Of a stretch of DNA of 5,289 nt, positions 1 through 5,227 are shown piece after piece. The notes beneath the pieces were generated by a model. The model was not told where the DNA came from and made no database searches. It was given only the letters and a program-made list of their open reading frames with translations. Made by a program: the position numbers and the translations under genes. The DNA is taken from assembly GCA_016212685.1 (NCBI GenBank), contig JACREW010000200.1, positions 1 through 5,289 on the forward strand, written 5' to 3'. Position 1 is the first letter of the stretch, and every line of letters starts with the position of its first letter. Source of the stretch: Nitrospirota bacterium. GTDB lineage: Bacteria > Nitrospirota > Thermodesulfovibrionia > Thermodesulfovibrionales > Dissulfurispiraceae.

Positions 1-233
1 ACGATACAAAAGGGCGCACCATTGTTGCCGCCTCGACCGTAGATAAAGATATTAAGACGGAAAAGGGTCATAAAGGAAATTCGGCGGCGGCGAAAAAGAT
101 AGGCGGGATACTGGCATCAAAGGCAGTAAAGGCCGGAATTAAAAGTGTGGTGTTCGACAGAGGCGGATATAGATATCACGGCTGCGTTAAGGCCCTTGCC
201 GATGCTGCAAGGGAAGGCGGACTCGAGTTTTAA
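1..233 (+). CDS. rplR: 50S ribosomal protein L18, 3' part
   Basis: L18 binds 5S rRNA together with L5 and helps anchor it in the central protuberance of the large subunit. The gene enters from the left edge. The reading frame begins with the codon at base 3 and closes at TAA 231-233, giving 76 visible codons, roughly the last two thirds of a protein that is usually about 115-122 residues. The visible part carries the classic C-terminal L18 signature: VVFDRGGYRYHG, then VKALADAAREGGLEF at the end. A less conserved stretch (VAASTVDKDIKTEKGHKGN) precedes it, as in other L18 proteins. It lies directly upstream of rpsE, as in most bacterial spc operons, 46 bases away. The start codon and ribosome binding site are outside the window. 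Identification is secure. Confidence 0.96.
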   Translation, partial: DTKGRTIVAASTVDKDIKTEKGHKGNSAAAKKIGGILASKAVKAGIKSVVFDRGGYRYHGCVKALADAAREGGLEF

Positions 234-263
234 TTTCAAATTTCAAATCTGAAATTTCAAATT
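234..263. repeat. AT-rich palindromic intergenic element, copy 1
   Basis: The gap between the L18 stop and the rpsE ribosome binding site is built from the heptamer TTTCAAA, present in tandem at 234-240 and 241-247 and again at 255-261. Bases 238-245 (AAATTTCA) and 250-257 (TGAAATTT) form a perfect 8-base inverted repeat around a 4-base loop, AATC. Bases 246-262 (AATCTGAAATTTCAAAT) match exactly, in reverse complement, bases 3744-3760 upstream of rpsM. No T-run follows the hairpin, so it does not look like an intrinsic terminator. A dispersed intergenic repeat family is the simplest reading; its function is unknown. Confidence 0.6.
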
Positions 264-279
264 ATAGGTAGGAGGCAGG

Positions 280-798
280 GTGAAGACTGAGAGGATAGAC
301 GCTGAAGGGCGGAGTTTAAAGGATAAGGTTGTGTACATAAATAGAGTCGCCAAGGTCGTTAAAGGCGGAAGGAGATTTTCTTTCAGCGCCCTTGTGGTCG
401 TGGGCGATGAAAACGGCATCGTCGGCGTCGGCAAAGGAAAAGCAACCGAAGTCCCGGAGGCCATAAGAAAGGCCGTGGAGCAGGCAAAGAAACGGCTTGT
501 GAAGTTTCCGTTAAAGGAAGGCACCATAACCCACAAGATTATCGGCCGTTACGGCGCAAATTCCGTAGTCATGAACCCTGCAAAGAAGGGTACGGGATTA
601 ATTGCCGGAGGAGCTGTCAGGGCCGTTTTTGAGGTTGCCGGAATTCACGATATAGTCGCAAAATCCCTCGGCGGTCATAATCCCTTTAACGCCGTTAAGG
701 CTACGCTGAACGGCCTTACAAACCTGAAAAACCCCGATGTTGTTTTCAGGCTGAGAGGCAAATCAGAAGAAGATCAGGCAGCCGAAGATACGAATTAA
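280..798 (+). CDS. rpsE: 30S ribosomal protein S5
   Basis: S5 sits on the solvent side of the small subunit near the mRNA entry site and, with S4, helps control decoding accuracy. The 172-residue product is of normal length. The N-terminal dsRNA-binding-like domain (about residues 14-78) holds the family signature GGRRFSFSALVVVGDENG followed by GVGKGKATEV. The loop NRVAKVVKGG (21-30) is the region where spectinomycin-resistance changes map in E. coli. The C-terminal domain (about 85-160) includes NPAKKGTGLIAGG and SLGGHNPFNAVKAT. The tail after residue 160 is short and acidic. The start is GTG at 280: AGGAGG at 270-275 lies 4 bases upstream, a rather tight spacing, and VKTERIDAEG aligns with the usual S5 N terminus. 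The next gene is rplO, only 31 bases on, where rpmD would normally come first. Confidence 0.97.
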   Translation: MKTERIDAEGRSLKDKVVYINRVAKVVKGGRRFSFSALVVVGDENGIVGVGKGKATEVPEAIRKAVEQAKKRLVKFPLKEGTITHKIIGRYGANSVVMNPAKKGTGLIAGGAVRAVFEVAGIHDIVAKSLGGHNPFNAVKATLNGLTNLKNPDVVFRLRGKSEEDQAAEDTN

Positions 799-811
799 GA
801 AAGCAGATTAC

Positions 812-823
812 AGGAGGTTAGGA
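812..823 (+). promoter_or_regulatory. double ribosome binding site of rplO
   Basis: A strong AGGAGGT at 812-818 is 12 bases from the rplO ATG if measured from the end of AGGAGG, longer than usual. A second, weaker AGGA at 820-823 has a more normal 6-base spacing. AGGT 815-818 could pair with ACCT 826-829 just before the ATG, which would partly hide the strong site; four base pairs are weak, so this is only a possibility. Confidence 0.5.
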
Positions 824-829
824 TTACCT

Positions 830-1270
830 ATGAAGATACAGGATTTGACTCCGGAGAAGGGCAGCACGAGGCGCGTAAAGAGGATAGGACGCGGCCCCGG
901 ATCAGGACACGGCAAGACCGCGACCAAAGGACATAAGGGGCAGAAGGCCCGTTCGGGAGGTTCAAAAGGGCCTGCGTTTGAAGGCGGGCAGACCCCGCTG
1001 CAGAGGAGACTGCCTAAGAGGGGATTTAAGAACATACCATTTAAAAAGGAGTATGCCGTTTTAAATATTAAGGATATTGCGGCGCTCGGCATTGATTTAA
1101 TAACTCCGGAAGCGCTTTTGGGAAAAAAGGTTATAAAGGACATAAAAGATGGGATAAAGATACTCGGCGTGGGTGATCTCAGCAAGCCGTTGACTGTAAA
1201 GGCGCATGCCTTCAGCGCTTCTGCGCTGTCAAAAATAAATGCCGCAGGCGGCAAGGCCGAGGTGCTTTAA
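830..1270 (+). CDS. rplO: 50S ribosomal protein L15
   Basis: L15 is an early-to-mid assembly protein of the large subunit with a long extended N-terminal arm that threads into 23S rRNA. The 146-residue length is normal. The N-terminal arm is glycine- and lysine/arginine-rich, with RIGRGPGSGHGKT (18-30) and GHKGQKARSGG (34-44), followed by EGGQTPLQRRLPKRGF (51-66). The globular C-terminal domain ends with the L15 signature region, beginning KILGVGDLSKPLTVKA (110-125) and continuing FSASALSKINAAGGKAEVL (128-146). ATG 830 is the only sensible start, since the preceding in-frame codons are not start codons and MKIQDLTPEKGS aligns with family N termini. Its last codons contain the ribosome binding site for secY, so the two genes are probably translationally coupled. 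Confidence 0.97.
   Translation: MKIQDLTPEKGSTRRVKRIGRGPGSGHGKTATKGHKGQKARSGGSKGPAFEGGQTPLQRRLPKRGFKNIPFKKEYAVLNIKDIAALGIDLITPEALLGKKVIKDIKDGIKILGVGDLSKPLTVKAHAFSASALSKINAAGGKAEVL
1259..1264 (+). promoter_or_regulatory. secY ribosome binding site inside rplO
   Basis: GAGGTG lies within the last codons of rplO, 8 bases before the TTG at 1273. Its good spacing supports TTG 1273 as the secY start. The rplO stop (TAA 1268-1270) falls between site and start, an arrangement that favours coupled translation. Confidence 0.65.
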
Positions 1271-1272
1271 CA

Positions 1273-2580
1273 TTGGGAGTCCTCGCAAGCATCAGGAATA
1301 TATTCAGGATACCGGAACTCAAGATCCGGATTCTTTTTACATTAAGCCTTCTTATCGTTTATAGAATAGGAGCCCACGTCCCGACACCCGGAATCAACGG
1401 CGAGGCGCTGAGCAAATTTTTGGTCGAAAAGGGCGGAGCGCTCATGGGTTTTTTCGACATGTTCTCCGGAGGCGCGCTCTCAAGGGTCACCATTTTCGCG
1501 CTCGGCATAATGCCTTATATAAGCGCTTCCATTATATTTCAGCTTCTCACGGTAGTTATTCCGGCGCTCGGCAAGATCGCAAAGGAAGGCGATGCCGGCA
1601 GAAAGAAGATTACGAGATATACCAGATACGCTACGGTTGTCATTGCCGCCATTCAGTCGCTTGGAATAGCAATAGGCATAGAGGGCATGCAGGGAGGACA
1701 GTTTATCCAGAATCCGGGATGGTCTTTCAGGCTGCTCACCATGATTACCCTTACATCGGGCACAGCCTTTCTTATGTGGCTCGGAGAGCAGATTACCGAG
1801 CGCGGCATCGGAAACGGCATATCTCTTATTATCTTCGCTGGAATAGTCGCAAGGTTCCCCAATGCCATTGTCAGCACCTTTAATCTGGTGAGGGCAGGCG
1901 AACTATCGATATTTTTTGTTTTCTTTCTTGTCGCCATGATGTTTCTGGTGGTGGGCGGGATTATATTTATCGAAAGGGGCCAGAGGAAGATACCGGTACA
2001 GTACGCAAGAAGGATTGTCGGCAAAAAGATGTTCGGAGGCCAGACGACCCATCTCCCCCTGAAGGTCAATACCTCGGGGGTCATACCTCCCATATTCGCT
2101 TCGTCCATAATAATGTTCCCCGCGACGATCGCGGGCTTTATCGCCATCCCATGGGTTCAGGGCATAGCGAAGCAATTATCTCCGGGCACTGCCATGTATA
2201 CGGTTATGTATGTAGGAATGATATTTTTCTTCAGCTATTTTTATACCGCCGTAATATTTAATCCCGTAGACATAGCAGAAAATCTACAAAAGCACGGCGG
2301 ATTTATTCCGGGGATCAGGCCGGGACAGAAGACCTCGGAATATATTTACAGGGTTCTTACCAGGCTTACGTTTGTGGGCGCCGTATATCTTTCCGTGGTA
2401 TGTATTATGCCTGAGCTTCTGATCAAAAAGTTCAATGTGCCTTTTTATTTTGGAGGCACATCTCTTCTGATAGCCGTCGGCGTCGCCCTCGATACGGTCT
2501 CACAGATCGAGTCCCATATGGTGACCAGGTCATACGAGGGCTTCCTCAAAAAAGGCAGGTTAAAGGGCAGAAGGGGTTAA
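1273..2580 (+). CDS. secY: protein translocase channel subunit SecY
   Basis: SecY is the pore of the SecYEG translocon in the inner membrane. It exports unfolded proteins with SecA and inserts membrane proteins from the ribosome. The 435-residue product has the normal length and ten hydrophobic segments, roughly at 18-36, 73-97, 117-137, 152-172, 181-204, 211-233, 266-290, 308-329, 364-384 and 393-411. Plug-region residues FFDMFSGGALSR (60-71) precede the first SecY signature, TIFALGIMPYISASIIFQ (73-90). The second signature, WLGEQITERGIGNGIS (169-184), is intact. Cytoplasmic loops carry RKIPVQYARRIVGKK (238-252) and PGIRPGQKT (346-354); Arg349 corresponds to the conserved arginine of the SecA-contacting loop (R357 in E. 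coli). The start is TTG, 2 bases after the rplO stop; MGVLASIRNIFRIPELK fits family N termini. No adk follows; map begins 9 bases later. Confidence 0.98.
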   Translation: MGVLASIRNIFRIPELKIRILFTLSLLIVYRIGAHVPTPGINGEALSKFLVEKGGALMGFFDMFSGGALSRVTIFALGIMPYISASIIFQLLTVVIPALGKIAKEGDAGRKKITRYTRYATVVIAAIQSLGIAIGIEGMQGGQFIQNPGWSFRLLTMITLTSGTAFLMWLGEQITERGIGNGISLIIFAGIVARFPNAIVSTFNLVRAGELSIFFVFFLVAMMFLVVGGIIFIERGQRKIPVQYARRIVGKKMFGGQTTHLPLKVNTSGVIPPIFASSIIMFPATIAGFIAIPWVQGIAKQLSPGTAMYTVMYVGMIFFFSYFYTAVIFNPVDIAENLQKHGGFIPGIRPGQKTSEYIYRVLTRLTFVGAVYLSVVCIMPELLIKKFNVPFYFGGTSLLIAVGVALDTVSQIESHMVTRSYEGFLKKGRLKGRRG

Positions 2581-2589
2581 AGCCGCAGT

Positions 2590-3339
2590 GTGATAATAAT
2601 TAAGTCTCAGGCTGAAATAAAGAAGATCGCGGCGGCATGCCGCATGGTAGCGGAGATTATAGAAAAACTGAAAACGTTTGTCGGCGCGGACGTATCGACC
2701 GCCGATATGGAAAGCTTCGCAGACAGCGAGATACGAAGGAAAAAGGCGCTGCCCGCCTTTAAGGGATACAGGGGCTATCCTGCGAGCGTATGCGTATCTG
2801 TAAACGATCAGGTAGTGCACGGCATCCCCTCGCGGGCGGTCAAGCTGCGCAACGGCGATATTGTCAGCATAGACCTCGGCGTAGTGCTCGACGGCTTTTA
2901 CGGCGATGCAGCGATAACGCTTCCGGTGGGTGATATAAGCGATGAGGCATCGAGGCTCATTAAGACGACAGAAAACGCGTTTTATGCGGGTATGGAAAAG
3001 GCGGTAGTCGGAAACAGGGTTTCCGATATATCATACGCGATACAGGAGCATGTGGAGTCGAACGGGTTTTCCGTTGTAAGGGCGTTTGTAGGACACGGCA
3101 TAGGGAGGTCGCTTCACGAGGAGCCGCAGGTGCCGAACTTCGGGAAACCGGGACAGGGGTCGCGGCTGAAGGCCGGCATGACGATGGCAATTGAACCGAT
3201 GGTCAATGCAGGCGGACCTGACGTCAGGATACTCGATGACGGCTGGACCGCGGTTACGGCAGACGGCAGTTTATCCGCGCATTACGAGCATACGGTTGTT
3301 ATTACCGGAAACGGCGTGGAAATCTTGACTAAAATCTGA
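2590..3339 (+). CDS. map: type I methionine aminopeptidase
   Basis: This metalloenzyme removes the initiator methionine from nascent proteins after deformylation when the second residue is small. The 249-residue length is that of the plain type Ia enzyme, without an N-terminal zinc-finger extension. All five metal ligands of the pita-bread fold are present: Asp95 (in VSIDLGV), Asp106 (in FYGDAA), His169 (in GHGIG), Glu202 (in AIEPM) and Glu233 (in HYEHTV). The substrate-site histidines His77 (VVHGIP) and His176 (LHEEP) are also there. The start is GTG 2590, overlapping an out-of-frame GTG at 2588. The in-frame codon 2578-2580 is the secY stop and no ATG lies between, and MIIIKSQAEIKKI aligns with the family N terminus. 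The purine run AAGGGG at 2571-2576 is 13 bases away, so initiation probably relies on coupling to secY. Codons 246-247 double as the -35 element of the infA promoter. Confidence 0.97.
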   Translation: MIIIKSQAEIKKIAAACRMVAEIIEKLKTFVGADVSTADMESFADSEIRRKKALPAFKGYRGYPASVCVSVNDQVVHGIPSRAVKLRNGDIVSIDLGVVLDGFYGDAAITLPVGDISDEASRLIKTTENAFYAGMEKAVVGNRVSDISYAIQEHVESNGFSVVRAFVGHGIGRSLHEEPQVPNFGKPGQGSRLKAGMTMAIEPMVNAGGPDVRILDDGWTAVTADGSLSAHYEHTVVITGNGVEILTKI

Positions 3340-3354
3340 TAAGGCGTGTATAAT
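3325..3354 (+). promoter_or_regulatory. sigma70-type promoter for infA and the genes after it
   Basis: TTGACT at 3325-3330 (five of six consensus bases) and TATAAT at 3349-3354 (six of six) are separated by 18 bases. The -35 box lies in the last codons of map and the -10 box in the map-infA gap. By normal geometry transcription would begin near base 3361, about 8 bases before the infA ATG. This would give infA, rpmJ, rpsM, rpsK, rpsD and rpoA a supply of mRNA independent of the upstream spc-type genes. It is the best promoter-like sequence I see in the window. Confidence 0.7.
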
Positions 3355-3360
3355 TTTAGG

Positions 3361-3368
3361 CTTAAGGA
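3361..3368 (+). promoter_or_regulatory. very short infA leader, AAGGA abutting the ATG
   Basis: The predicted leader is CTTAAGGA. Its only Shine-Dalgarno-like motif, AAGGA (3364-3368), touches the ATG with no spacer. The start cannot be moved upstream, because an in-frame TAA occupies 3363-3365. On longer transcripts from upstream, the weak AGG at 3358-3360 would be 8 bases from the ATG. Confidence 0.45.
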
Positions 3369-3587
3369 ATGAGTAAAGAAGAAAATATAGAACTTCAGGG
3401 AACCATTGTGGAGACATTGCCGAATGCGATGTTCAGGGTTCAACTCGAGAACGGTCAGATAATTCTTGCTTATGTATCGGGTAAGATGAGAATGCATTTC
3501 ATAAAGATACTGCCCGGAGACAAAGTTACGGTTGAGGTATCGCCCTACGACCTTACAAAGGGACGGATCACTTATAGGTTCAAGTAG
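3369..3587 (+). CDS. infA: translation initiation factor IF-1
   Basis: IF1 is a single OB-fold protein that binds the A site of the 30S subunit and assists IF2 and IF3 during initiation. The 72-residue product is exactly the usual bacterial length. The hallmark IF1 region IELQGTIVETLPNAMFRVQLENGQ (8-30 region) is followed by HISGKMR-type sequence, here AYVSGKMRMHFIKILPGDKVTVEVSPYDL (34-62) in overlapping form, and the end TKGRITYRFK (63-72). The usual His in the HISGKMR motif is Tyr35 here. ATG 3369 is the only possible start, since the in-frame stop at 3363-3365 is immediately upstream and the next ATG is codon 21. It lies between map and rpmJ, as in many Gram-positives and deep-branching Gram-negatives, whereas E. 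coli carries infA elsewhere. Confidence 0.97.
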   Translation: MSKEENIELQGTIVETLPNAMFRVQLENGQIILAYVSGKMRMHFIKILPGDKVTVEVSPYDLTKGRITYRFK

Positions 3588-3612
3588 GGAGCAGGAAGAT
3601 GGAGGATGAAAT

Positions 3613-3726
3613 ATGAAAGTAAGGCCGTCGGTTAAGCCGATATGTTCTAAATGTAAAATTGTAAAAAGGAAAGGCGTAGTAAGGATTCTCTGCGAAAATC
3701 CGAGACACAAGCAGAGACAGGGATGA
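3613..3726 (+). CDS. rpmJ: 50S ribosomal protein L36, zinc-binding form
   Basis: L36 is the smallest large-subunit protein. It binds 23S rRNA late in assembly through a zinc ribbon. This gene encodes 37 residues, the standard length of the zinc form, starting MKVRPSVKPICSKCK and ending CENPRHKQRQG. The four zinc ligands are all present: Cys11, Cys14, Cys27 and His32. It is therefore the C+ version and not the cysteine-free paralogue used by some bacteria under zinc limitation. The start ATG has GGAGG at 3601-3605, seven bases upstream. A further ATG at 3599 opens only a five-codon frame and can be ignored. The gene follows infA after 25 bases and precedes rpsM after 54 bases, the common infA-rpmJ-rpsM order. 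Confidence 0.97.
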   Translation: MKVRPSVKPICSKCKIVKRKGVVRILCENPRHKQRQG

Positions 3727-3732
3727 TAAGAT

Positions 3733-3760
3733 AATTTCATTTGATTTGAAATTTCAGATT
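3733..3760. repeat. AT-rich palindromic intergenic element, copy 2
   Basis: In the 54-base gap between rpmJ and rpsM, bases 3744-3760 are the exact reverse complement of bases 246-262 upstream of rpsE (17 bases). Arms AATTTCA (3733-3739) and TGAAATT (3747-3753) form a 7-base inverted repeat with a 7-base loop, and TGAAATTTCA (3747-3756) is itself a perfect palindrome, as at 250-259 in the first copy. The element ends just before the rpsM ribosome binding site (AAGGAG 3768-3773). It has no terminal T-run. Copy number elsewhere in the genome cannot be judged from here. Confidence 0.6.
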
Positions 3761-3780
3761 GAAAAGTAAGGAGTAAGGAA

Positions 3781-4146
3781 ATGGCGAGAATAGCTGGAGT
3801 TGACCTGCCGAAGAACGAACGAGTCGAGATAGGGCTGACGCGAATATTCGGTGTAGGACGGTCTTTATCTAACAGGATACTTGAGGAAACGAAGGTAAAT
3901 CCCGATACGCGGGTGAAAGATCTCACCGACGAGGACATCGTAAGGATAAGAGCGCTTATAGAGCGTGATTACAGTGTTGAAGGCGACCTCAGGCGCGAGA
4001 TATCGATGAACATAAAGAGGCTTCATGACATCGGATGCTACAGGGGAGGCAGGCATCAGGCCCATTTGCCGGCAAGAGGACAGAGGACAAAGACAAATGC
4101 GAGGACGCGGAAAGGCCCCCGTAAGCTCGTCGTTAAGAAAAAGTAA
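3781..4146 (+). CDS. rpsM: 30S ribosomal protein S13
   Basis: S13 sits in the head of the small subunit, contacts the P-site tRNA through its basic tail and forms bridges to L5 in the large subunit. The 121-residue length is normal. The N-terminal helical domain begins MARIAGVDLPKNERVEIGLT and includes the helix-hairpin-helix-like IFGVGRSLSNRILEE (22-36). The C-terminal half carries RREISMNIKRLHDIGCYRGG (71-90) and RGQRTKTNARTRKGP (99-113), with the basic tail RKLVVKKK. Between these blocks, residues 90-97 read GRHQAHLP, where the usual bacterial text is close to LRHRRGLP; see findings. AAGGAG at 3768-3773 is 7 bases before the ATG. In E. coli, S4 represses translation at the region before rpsM; I do not recognise that pseudoknot here. 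Confidence 0.97.
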   Translation: MARIAGVDLPKNERVEIGLTRIFGVGRSLSNRILEETKVNPDTRVKDLTDEDIVRIRALIERDYSVEGDLRREISMNIKRLHDIGCYRGGRHQAHLPARGQRTKTNARTRKGPRKLVVKKK

Positions 4147-4164
4147 AGAGGAGGATTAGTTTCC

Positions 4165-4551
4165 ATGGCCCAGAAAAAGAGAACAGGGAAAAAGATAAAG
4201 AAAAATATAGCGAGCGGAGCCGCACATATACAGACAACATTTAACAACACCATAATCTCCATAACCGACCAGACCGGCAATGTTGTAGCATGGTCGAGCG
4301 CCGGGAGCCTCGGCTTCAAGGGGTCGAGAAAGGGCACCCCTTTTGCAGCTCAGATAGCCTCGGAAACAGCGGCTAAAAAAGCTATGGAAATGGGACTAAA
4401 GCATGTGGACGTTTATGTCAAGGGTCCCGGAGCCGGCAGGGAGACCGCGATACGCGCCCTTCAGGCGGCAGGTCTTGAGATAACATTGATCAAGGACGTT
4501 ACGCCTGTGCCGCATAACGGCTGCAGGCCGCCGAAAAGGAGGAGGGTGTAA
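4165..4551 (+). CDS. rpsK: 30S ribosomal protein S11
   Basis: S11 lies in the platform of the small subunit near the mRNA exit and the E site, next to S7, S18 and S21. The 128-residue product has the normal length. It has a basic N-terminal extension (KKRTGKKIKKN, 4-14), the conserved core HIQTTFNNTIISITDQTGNV (21-40), WSSAGSLGFKGSRKGTPFAA (43-62), and the end DVTPVPHNGCRPPKRRRV (111-128). The Asn118-Gly119 pair matches the site where E. coli S11 is known to carry isoaspartate. GGAGG at 4150-4154 precedes the ATG by 10 bases. The stop codon TAA shares its last base with the rpsD ATG, and the codons for the C-terminal KRRRV region double as the rpsD ribosome binding site. Confidence 0.97.
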   Translation: MAQKKRTGKKIKKNIASGAAHIQTTFNNTIISITDQTGNVVAWSSAGSLGFKGSRKGTPFAAQIASETAAKKAMEMGLKHVDVYVKGPGAGRETAIRALQAAGLEITLIKDVTPVPHNGCRPPKRRRV

Positions 4552-4553
4552 TG
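4537..4553 (+). promoter_or_regulatory. TAATG stop-start coupling of rpsK and rpsD
   Basis: AAGGAGGAGGG (4537-4546) lies in the last rpsK codons, and GGAGG 4541-4545 is 5 bases before the rpsD ATG. Stop 4549-4551 and start 4551-4553 overlap by one base. Terminating ribosomes can therefore re-initiate directly, keeping S11 and S4 synthesis in step. Confidence 0.75.
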
Positions 4554-5177
4554 GCACGATATACAGGCGCGTTGTGCAGGCTGTGCAGGAGAGAAGGCGA
4601 GAAGCTCTTCTTGAAAGGCACAAGGTGCTATACTGAGAAGTGCGGCATTGAACGGAGAAAGTATGCGCCCGGCCAGCATGGTCAGGGCAGAGGCAAGCTC
4701 TCCGATTATGGAATTCAGTTGAGGGCTAAGCAAAAGGTCAGAAGGATATACGGCGTCATGGAAAACCAGTTCAGGATATACTTCAAAAAGGCATCCATGA
4801 TGAAAGGCATAACAGGCGAATTGCTGCTCCAACTGCTCGAAAGAAGACTCGACAATGTCGTTTATAGAATGGGATTTGCAGCCAACAGAAGGGAAGCCCG
4901 GCAACTCGTCAAACACGGACATTTCCTTGTAAACGGAAGGTCGTCCGATATTCCTTCCCATATCCTCAGGCCCGGTGATACGGTTGAGGTAAAGGAGGCC
5001 AGCAAAGGTCTTCAGGCCGTATCCGAAAGCCTCTCCATAGCCGAACACAGAGGATTTCCGGGGTGGATAGAGATAGATGCGCAGGGCTTGAAAGGGAAGT
5101 TTGTAAGGATCCCGACACGAGACGAGATGCAACTCCCTGTTCAGGAACAGCTTATCGTTGAATTATATTCAAAGTAA
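4551..5177 (+). CDS. rpsD: 30S ribosomal protein S4, zinc-binding form
   Basis: S4 is a primary 16S rRNA-binding protein that nucleates assembly of the 5' domain and, with S5, shapes decoding accuracy; in E. coli it also represses its own operon. The 208-residue length is normal. The N-terminal region has the four-cysteine pattern Cys9, Cys12, Cys26 and Cys31, the arrangement that binds zinc in Thermus S4 and that is lost in many other S4 proteins. KYAPGQHGQGRGKLSDYGIQL (38-57) is a conserved S4 stretch, here split by a normal boundary. The S4 RNA-binding domain covers about 98-160, with ERRLDNVVYRMGF (97-109) and ANRREARQLVKHGHFLVNG (111-129). The end RDEMQLPVQEQLIVELYSK is typical. Start and translation are coupled to rpsK. 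Its position between rpsK and rpoA follows the E. coli-like alpha operon, unlike Bacillus, where rpsD stands apart. Confidence 0.97.
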   Translation: MARYTGALCRLCRREGEKLFLKGTRCYTEKCGIERRKYAPGQHGQGRGKLSDYGIQLRAKQKVRRIYGVMENQFRIYFKKASMMKGITGELLLQLLERRLDNVVYRMGFAANRREARQLVKHGHFLVNGRSSDIPSHILRPGDTVEVKEASKGLQAVSESLSIAEHRGFPGWIEIDAQGLKGKFVRIPTRDEMQLPVQEQLIVELYSK

Positions 5178-5194
5178 TATTCTTTAAGATTAGG

Positions 5195-5227
5195 ATACCG
5201 GGGCAGAACGGCTCGGTTTTTGTTTTG
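5195..5227 (+). terminator. intrinsic terminator- or attenuator-like hairpin between rpsD and rpoA
   Basis: CCGGGGC (5198-5204) can pair with GCTCGG (5211-5216) around the loop AGAACG, with one G bulged and one G-U pair, and A5197-T5217 extends the stem. A T-rich run, TTTTTGTTTT (5217-5226), follows directly. That is the form of a Rho-independent terminator, though the stem is short and imperfect. It lies in the 93-base gap after rpsD, so it may end some transcripts before rpoA. TATAAA at 5232-5237 just downstream resembles a -10 box, but I see no -35 partner at the right distance. Confidence 0.4.

Noticed and set aside
243..279. Promoter before rpsE (TATAG near 263 with TTTCAA-type upstream boxes)
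   Set aside because: No -35/-10 pair with acceptable spacing and match. The AT-richness is explained by the repeat element.
815..829. Translational switch before rplO (AGGT pairing with ACCT)
   Set aside because: Only four base pairs with a 7-base loop, which is too weak to claim regulation. Noted only as an odd spacing of the ribosome binding site.
3599..3616. Small upstream frame ATG GAG GAT GAA ATA TGA before rpmJ
   Set aside because: Five codons, and the ATG falls on the purine-rich Shine-Dalgarno of rpmJ; most likely a by-product of that site.
3727..3780. Promoter before rpsM using TTGATT at 3741-3746
   Set aside because: No acceptable -10 hexamer 16-18 bases downstream; the spacing falls on the ribosome binding site region.
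4461..5132. Long minus-strand open frame (about 223 codons) opposite rpsK-rpsD
   Set aside because: It lies wholly opposite well-identified S11 and S4 genes, shows no family features and is explained by codon bias of the real genes. The same applies to minus-strand frames at 808-1254, 1653-2147 and 3282-3938.
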